Positions 1 through 5,127 of a stretch of DNA of 5,127 nucleotides are shown one piece after another. Each line of letters opens with the position of its first letter. The first letter of the stretch is position 1. The position numbers were made by a program, and so were the translations under genes. Origin of the DNA: Syntrophaceae bacterium (GTDB lineage Bacteria > Desulfobacterota > Syntrophia > Syntrophales > Smithellaceae); assembly GCA_003506745.1 (NCBI GenBank), contig DNYQ01000179.1, forward strand, positions 1-5,127. Direction: 5' to 3'. The notes below the pieces were generated by a model that worked only from the letters and a program-made list of their open reading frames with translations, made no database searches and was not told the DNA's origin.

Positions 1-225
1 GGCCGCAACTACGAGTTCATCAATCTTGAATTATAAGAATAATACGCAACTAAATGAATTATAAGGATATTATGAATATATCCATCATTAAAGTAATAAA
101 TAAAACGGTGGCAATGGCTCCCTTTTATCCCGTTGCAACTGCACGGGAATTAAATCGCTGATGACACGGACGGGTGTTTTATGGTTTTGGGACTCATTCT
201 GTTGGGTCCTGGTCCGGTTATCCGC
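1..225. other. AT-rich left flank, no gene recognised
   Basis: No convincing coding region or RNA gene is visible. Bases 1-110 are AT-rich and contain a direct repeat of TGAATTATAAG at 27-37 and 55-65, 28 bp apart. A small hairpin lies at 129-147. On the minus strand, the frame that continues past the transposase stop stays open for about 45 codons, but it lacks an ATG and matches nothing I recognise. The sequence next to the transposase break (about 160-240) may be the flank into which the truncation occurred, or another decayed element. Confidence 0.5.
129..147. repeat. Short imperfect hairpin
   Basis: CCCGTTGC and GCACGGG flank an AACT loop, forming a 7-bp stem with one bulged T. No T-run follows on either strand, so it does not look like an intrinsic terminator. 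It lies in non-coding DNA left of the truncated transposase. It may be incidental or part of a decayed mobile element end. Confidence 0.3.
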
Positions 226-898
226 TTAAGAATGCCATAGTTCCACTTTCATCGGCAAACCCGGCCGGACCGGATCGGTGGCATGACGACGGCGGCGTGC
301 CTGAATGCTGGTTTTCTCGTCGGCGGACAGAACAAACTCATCATCCCGAAGGACATGCCCATCCCATACCCTTTCATAGAGATCGAGGATTCTCCCGGCT
401 TTCTCAGCAAATTGAGGATCACGGGGGAAAATCCAGGAGCGATACCGCCAAGGACGAATGGCATCCTCATAAAGCCATCTCCAGATGGTGCTGTCACTGA
501 TCGTGGCTGCAAGTCCCGATCCTCGAACCTCTCTGCCCAGATCGGCAACACGCCATCGAGAAAGCGGTACTTGATGAATCGCGGGCAGTTCACAGGCCAG
601 CGCTTTAACCTGAACGACGATCTCCGGGGGGGAAAATCGAGGGACGTCCATGACGGGGTCGTTCCTCAAGCCCAGGGAGGCGTTCTTCAAAGAAACGTTT
701 TCGCCACATGCTGACAACTTTACGGGGCGTATCAAGTCGATTTGCAATTTCATCATTGCTGAGCCCCTGGGCGGCAAGGAGAATCATCTTGGCACGCGAA
801 ACTGAAAAATACGGTAGCGTATATTTGTTTGCGCGCTTGGTTAGTTCTTCCCGCTCTTGTTCCGTAAGAACTATTCCGTATGGGCTTTCTCTTGGCAT
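226..898 (-). pseudogene. IS630-family transposase, frameshifted and 3'-truncated
   Basis: This is the remnant of a DDE transposase that would cut and paste an IS630-type element, usually into TA sites. The ATG at 898 (protein MPRESPYG...) is preceded by AAGGAGG six bases upstream. The first frame (898 to about 632) carries a helix-turn-helix (LSNDEIANRLDTPRKVVSMW) and then runs to a stop at 605-607. The homology continues in another frame from about 631: FSPPEIVVQVKALACELP, a second DNA-binding segment, and FVLSADEKTSIQ, whose Asp (codon 319-321) is the first catalytic acidic residue of the family. The frames meet at a run of seven C (plus-strand G at 626-632); removing one base restores one reading frame. 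Homology ends after PMKVE near 241, with a stop at 226-228. About 218 residues remain of a usual 340-360. The other two catalytic acids are missing, so the gene should be inactive. The family call rests on motif recognition. Confidence 0.85.
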
Positions 899-904
899 AT
901 GCAA

Positions 905-911
905 CCTCCTT
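905..911 (-). promoter_or_regulatory. Shine-Dalgarno of the IS630 transposase
   Basis: AAGGAGG on the minus strand is six bases upstream of the ATG at 898. It decides the start: an in-frame upstream ATG at 919 would place this motif inside the coding sequence and would add seven residues before MPRESPYG. Confidence 0.75.
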
Positions 912-918
912 GGCTGCA

Positions 919-947
919 TTTATGCAATATATTTTGTCAGGAATCAA
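919..947 (-). promoter_or_regulatory. Possible weak promoter of the transposase
   Basis: On the minus strand, TTGATT (942-947) and CATAAA (919-924) are separated by 17 bases, a sigma-70-like arrangement. Each hexamer matches consensus at only four of six positions. The region is AT-rich, so chance matches are likely. Confidence 0.25.
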
Positions 948-999
948 GGTCATTTCACGTAACCGTAATTATGATATAGAGCCCTAAGTAGCCACCAGA

Positions 1000-1107
1000 A
1001 TTAAGGCAAAAATCAACAATGGGGAAAATGGGGTCACATTCATACTTCACCTGACAAGCCGTCGTCGCATGCATCCTTGAAATTCATAGTAGAAGAGTTG
1101 ACACCAT
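1000..1107. other. Non-coding region downstream of the cyclase gene
   Basis: This covers the gap between the cyclase stop and the IS remnant. I see no intrinsic terminator. It holds a short direct repeat (AATGGGG twice, about 1018-1034). On the minus strand there is a short ATG-initiated frame reading MNFKDACDDGLSGEV then stop. The stretch GTGAAGTATGAATGTGACCC (minus strand) resembles sequence often seen at the edges of dispersed elements in environmental proteobacteria, but I cannot confirm this from memory alone. No gene is called. Confidence 0.35.
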
Positions 1108-2013
1108 TCATTTTGACGCATAACAAACCCGATTGCGTCCCGCTTCCTTCGCCCGATAAAGAGCGGCATCGGCCGCCTCAACCATTGCGTCCACTGTAGT
1201 TCCATCGCCTGCGCCGGCAACTCCGATACTCACCGTGATACAAACTTCACCAGCCCTGGTGGCCATCCGGAGTCCGGCAATTTCGGCCCGCAGCCGTTCG
1301 TAAATCCCTTCATCGGCCAATTCAGTGGAATCGGGTACAACCACCAAAAATTCTTCTCCACCATAACGGCCAACGAGGTCATACCCCCGCATGTTGTCCT
1401 GGATTGTACGGGCAAAAGCGCACAATACCTCGTCTCCCACCTGGTGCCCGTATCTGTCGTTGACCTGTTTGAAATGATCGATGTCGCATAATCCGATGCT
1501 CAAATTTAATTTTGCCCGCTCAGCGCGAACCAACTCTTTGCGCAATGCGTCAAAGATGGCGCGTCGATTCTGAACCCCAGTCAACGGATCGTGCATGGCC
1601 TCGTGGGCCAAGGCGTTTTTGGCCGCAAGCAGCTCCGCCTGCAATTCCACCATTCGCCGGCCAACCTCGACCCGGGCGTGGAATTCGCCGGGATCGAAGG
1701 GCTTGGCCAAGTAGTCGTTGGCCCCAGCGTCCAGCCCGGTGATGATGTCGGCTTTTTCGCCCCTGGCGGTCAGCATAATGATATAGGGCGGCTGGTCGGT
1801 TTGCAGGGCGCGGACCAGGCGCACGACCTCCAGCCCGTCCATTTCCGGCATCATCCAGTCGAGAATCACCAGCCGGGGTGCGTCGGGCTGCTGCAGCGCA
1901 TCCCACGCCGCGGCGCCATTGACGGTCTCCACCACGTCATGCCCACTCTTCTTCAACACGCCCGCCAGCACGGCGCGGGACGTGAAATCGTCCTCGGCGA
2001 TCAGGATGCGCAT
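1108..2013 (-). CDS. REC-GGDEF response regulator, diguanylate cyclase (PleD/WspR-like output)
   Basis: Predicted cytoplasmic enzyme that condenses two GTP into cyclic di-GMP when its receiver is phosphorylated. Residues 1-120 form a CheY-like receiver: acidic pocket E7/D8/D9, phosphoacceptor D52 (LDWMMPEMDG), T82 and K104 followed by Pro. A helical linker (about 115-140) leads to the GGDEF domain (about 141-301). It has DPLTGVQNRR at 142-151, metal-binding D177 in CDIDHFK, and the active-site signature GGEEF at 218-222. R209 and D212 form an intact RxxD inhibitory site, so product feedback inhibition is expected. The 301-residue length is normal for one REC plus one GGDEF domain; the dual-REC form PleD is longer. 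AAGGAG six bases upstream supports the ATG at 2013. The gene starts 65 bases after the hybrid kinase on the same strand and is its likely phosphorelay target (inferred). The REC half is much more GC-rich than the GGDEF half. Function is well supported; the upstream kinase assignment is less so. Confidence 0.95.
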   Translation of the reverse strand: MRILIAEDDFTSRAVLAGVLKKSGHDVVETVNGAAAWDALQQPDAPRLVILDWMMPEMDGLEVVRLVRALQTDQPPYIIMLTARGEKADIITGLDAGANDYLAKPFDPGEFHARVEVGRRMVELQAELLAAKNALAHEAMHDPLTGVQNRRAIFDALRKELVRAERAKLNLSIGLCDIDHFKQVNDRYGHQVGDEVLCAFARTIQDNMRGYDLVGRYGGEEFLVVVPDSTELADEGIYERLRAEIAGLRMATRAGEVCITVSIGVAGAGDGTTVDAMVEAADAALYRAKEAGRNRVCYASK

Positions 2014-2019
2014 GGAATT

Positions 2020-2025
2020 CTCCTT
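2020..2025 (-). promoter_or_regulatory. Shine-Dalgarno of the REC-GGDEF gene
   Basis: AAGGAG on the minus strand, six bases before the ATG at 2013. It follows directly on an A7 tract (2024-2030) and the right arm of the intercistronic palindrome, so folding of that palindrome could affect ribosome access. Confidence 0.7.
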
Positions 2026-2030
2026 TTTTT

Positions 2031-2077
2031 AACTACGAAACACATATCATTTCGCGTATTTTGCGCCTTTCGTAGTT
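2031..2077. repeat. Intercistronic palindrome with degenerate 9-nt units
   Basis: AACTACGAAA (2031-2040) and TTTCGTAGTT (2068-2077) are perfect 10-bp inverted arms around a 27-base centre. The centre repeats the theme as degenerate 9-nt units on the plus strand (TTTCGCGTA, TTTTGCGCC, TTTCGTAGT). It lies between the kinase stop (2079-2081) and the cyclase Shine-Dalgarno. In the direction of transcription the stem is followed by A7, not T, so it is not a standard intrinsic terminator. It resembles short dispersed intergenic palindromes with TTTCG-type units found in many environmental genomes; that is recollection, not a search result. Confidence 0.7.
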
Positions 2078-2078
2078 G

Positions 2079-5030
<2,952 letters not shown>

Positions 5031-5038
5031 CTAAATAT

Positions 5039-5044
5039 CCCCCC
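5039..5044 (-). promoter_or_regulatory. Atypical G-run ribosome binding site of the kinase gene
   Basis: The only purine-rich motif at a suitable distance is GGGGGGA, with the G-run ending eight bases before the ATG at 5030. It lacks the AGGAGG core seen for the two other genes here, which may mean weaker initiation. A better GGAAG (about 5095-5099) is too far away. Confidence 0.4.
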
Positions 5045-5051
5045 GTTTGAA

Positions 5052-5089
5052 ATTGATAATTGAATTGATAATTGATAATTGAATTGATA
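5052..5089. repeat. Perfect 2 x 19-bp AT-rich tandem repeat upstream of the kinase
   Basis: ATTGATAATTGAATTGATA occurs at 5052-5070 and again, identically and with no gap, at 5071-5089. Each unit is itself built from ATTGATA and ATTGA submodules. It lies 22-59 bases upstream of the kinase start, in the expected 5' untranslated or promoter region, so copy number could change spacing of control elements. No confident promoter can be picked because the repeat dominates the composition. Confidence 0.85.
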
Positions 5090-5127
5090 AAAACTTCCTT
5101 TTTGTGGCGTGAAGTATATTTAGCGGT

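Noticed and set aside
174..714. Plus-strand open frames opposite the transposase remnant
   Set aside because: The minus strand has clear transposase motifs in the same interval; the plus-strand products show no family features.
106..998. Possible terminal inverted repeats of the IS element (GGTGGC...GGCTC near 106 and on the minus strand near 980-998)
   Set aside because: The similarity is loose and gapped, and the transposase is truncated inside this interval, so these cannot be supported as IS ends.
2024..2077. Intrinsic terminator between kinase and cyclase
   Set aside because: In the transcribed (minus) direction the stem is followed by A7 rather than T; the T-run lies on the wrong side for either strand.
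5052..5089. CRISPR or replication-origin iterons
   Set aside because: There are only two adjacent copies with no spacers, no cas or rep gene, and the repeat is low-complexity AT sequence.

Overview
The window looks like chromosomal DNA from a Gram-negative bacterium with a large signalling repertoire. The style (long hybrid kinase, REC-GGDEF partner, IS630 remnant, many short dispersed-type repeats) would fit a Desulfobacterota-like or similar environmental lineage. That placement is inference; no marker gene is present. All recognisable genes lie on the minus strand.

Right to left, which is the direction of transcription: (1) a 97-base AT-rich leader (5031-5127) carrying a perfect 2 x 19-bp tandem repeat; (2) a 983-residue membrane-bound hybrid histidine kinase (2079-5030) with the order TM, extracytoplasmic helical sensor, TM, HAMP, coiled coil, HisKA, HATPase, REC, REC, HPt; (3) a 65-base intercistronic gap (2014-2078) filled by a 10-bp-stem palindrome and a good Shine-Dalgarno; (4) a 301-residue REC-GGDEF response regulator (1108-2013), predicted to be an active, product-inhibited diguanylate cyclase; (5) a gene-poor stretch (899-1107); (6) a frameshifted, 3'-truncated IS630-family transposase (about 241-898); and (7) AT-rich sequence of unknown content to the left edge.

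The two intact genes most likely form one signalling unit. The sensor controls autophosphorylation of H338, phosphate passes through a kinase-attached receiver to the HPt histidine H928, and from there to D52 of the cyclase, changing c-di-GMP output. All phosphorelay and catalytic residues I looked for are present in both proteins. This coupling is inferred from adjacency and domain logic.

I found no clearly new biological system. The most notable signals are base-composition mosaicism (an AT-rich sensor on a GC-rich kinase core, and a GC-rich receiver on a less GC-rich GGDEF domain), a heptamer repeat array expressed as protein inside the second receiver, and repeat elements in both non-coding gaps flanking the kinase gene.
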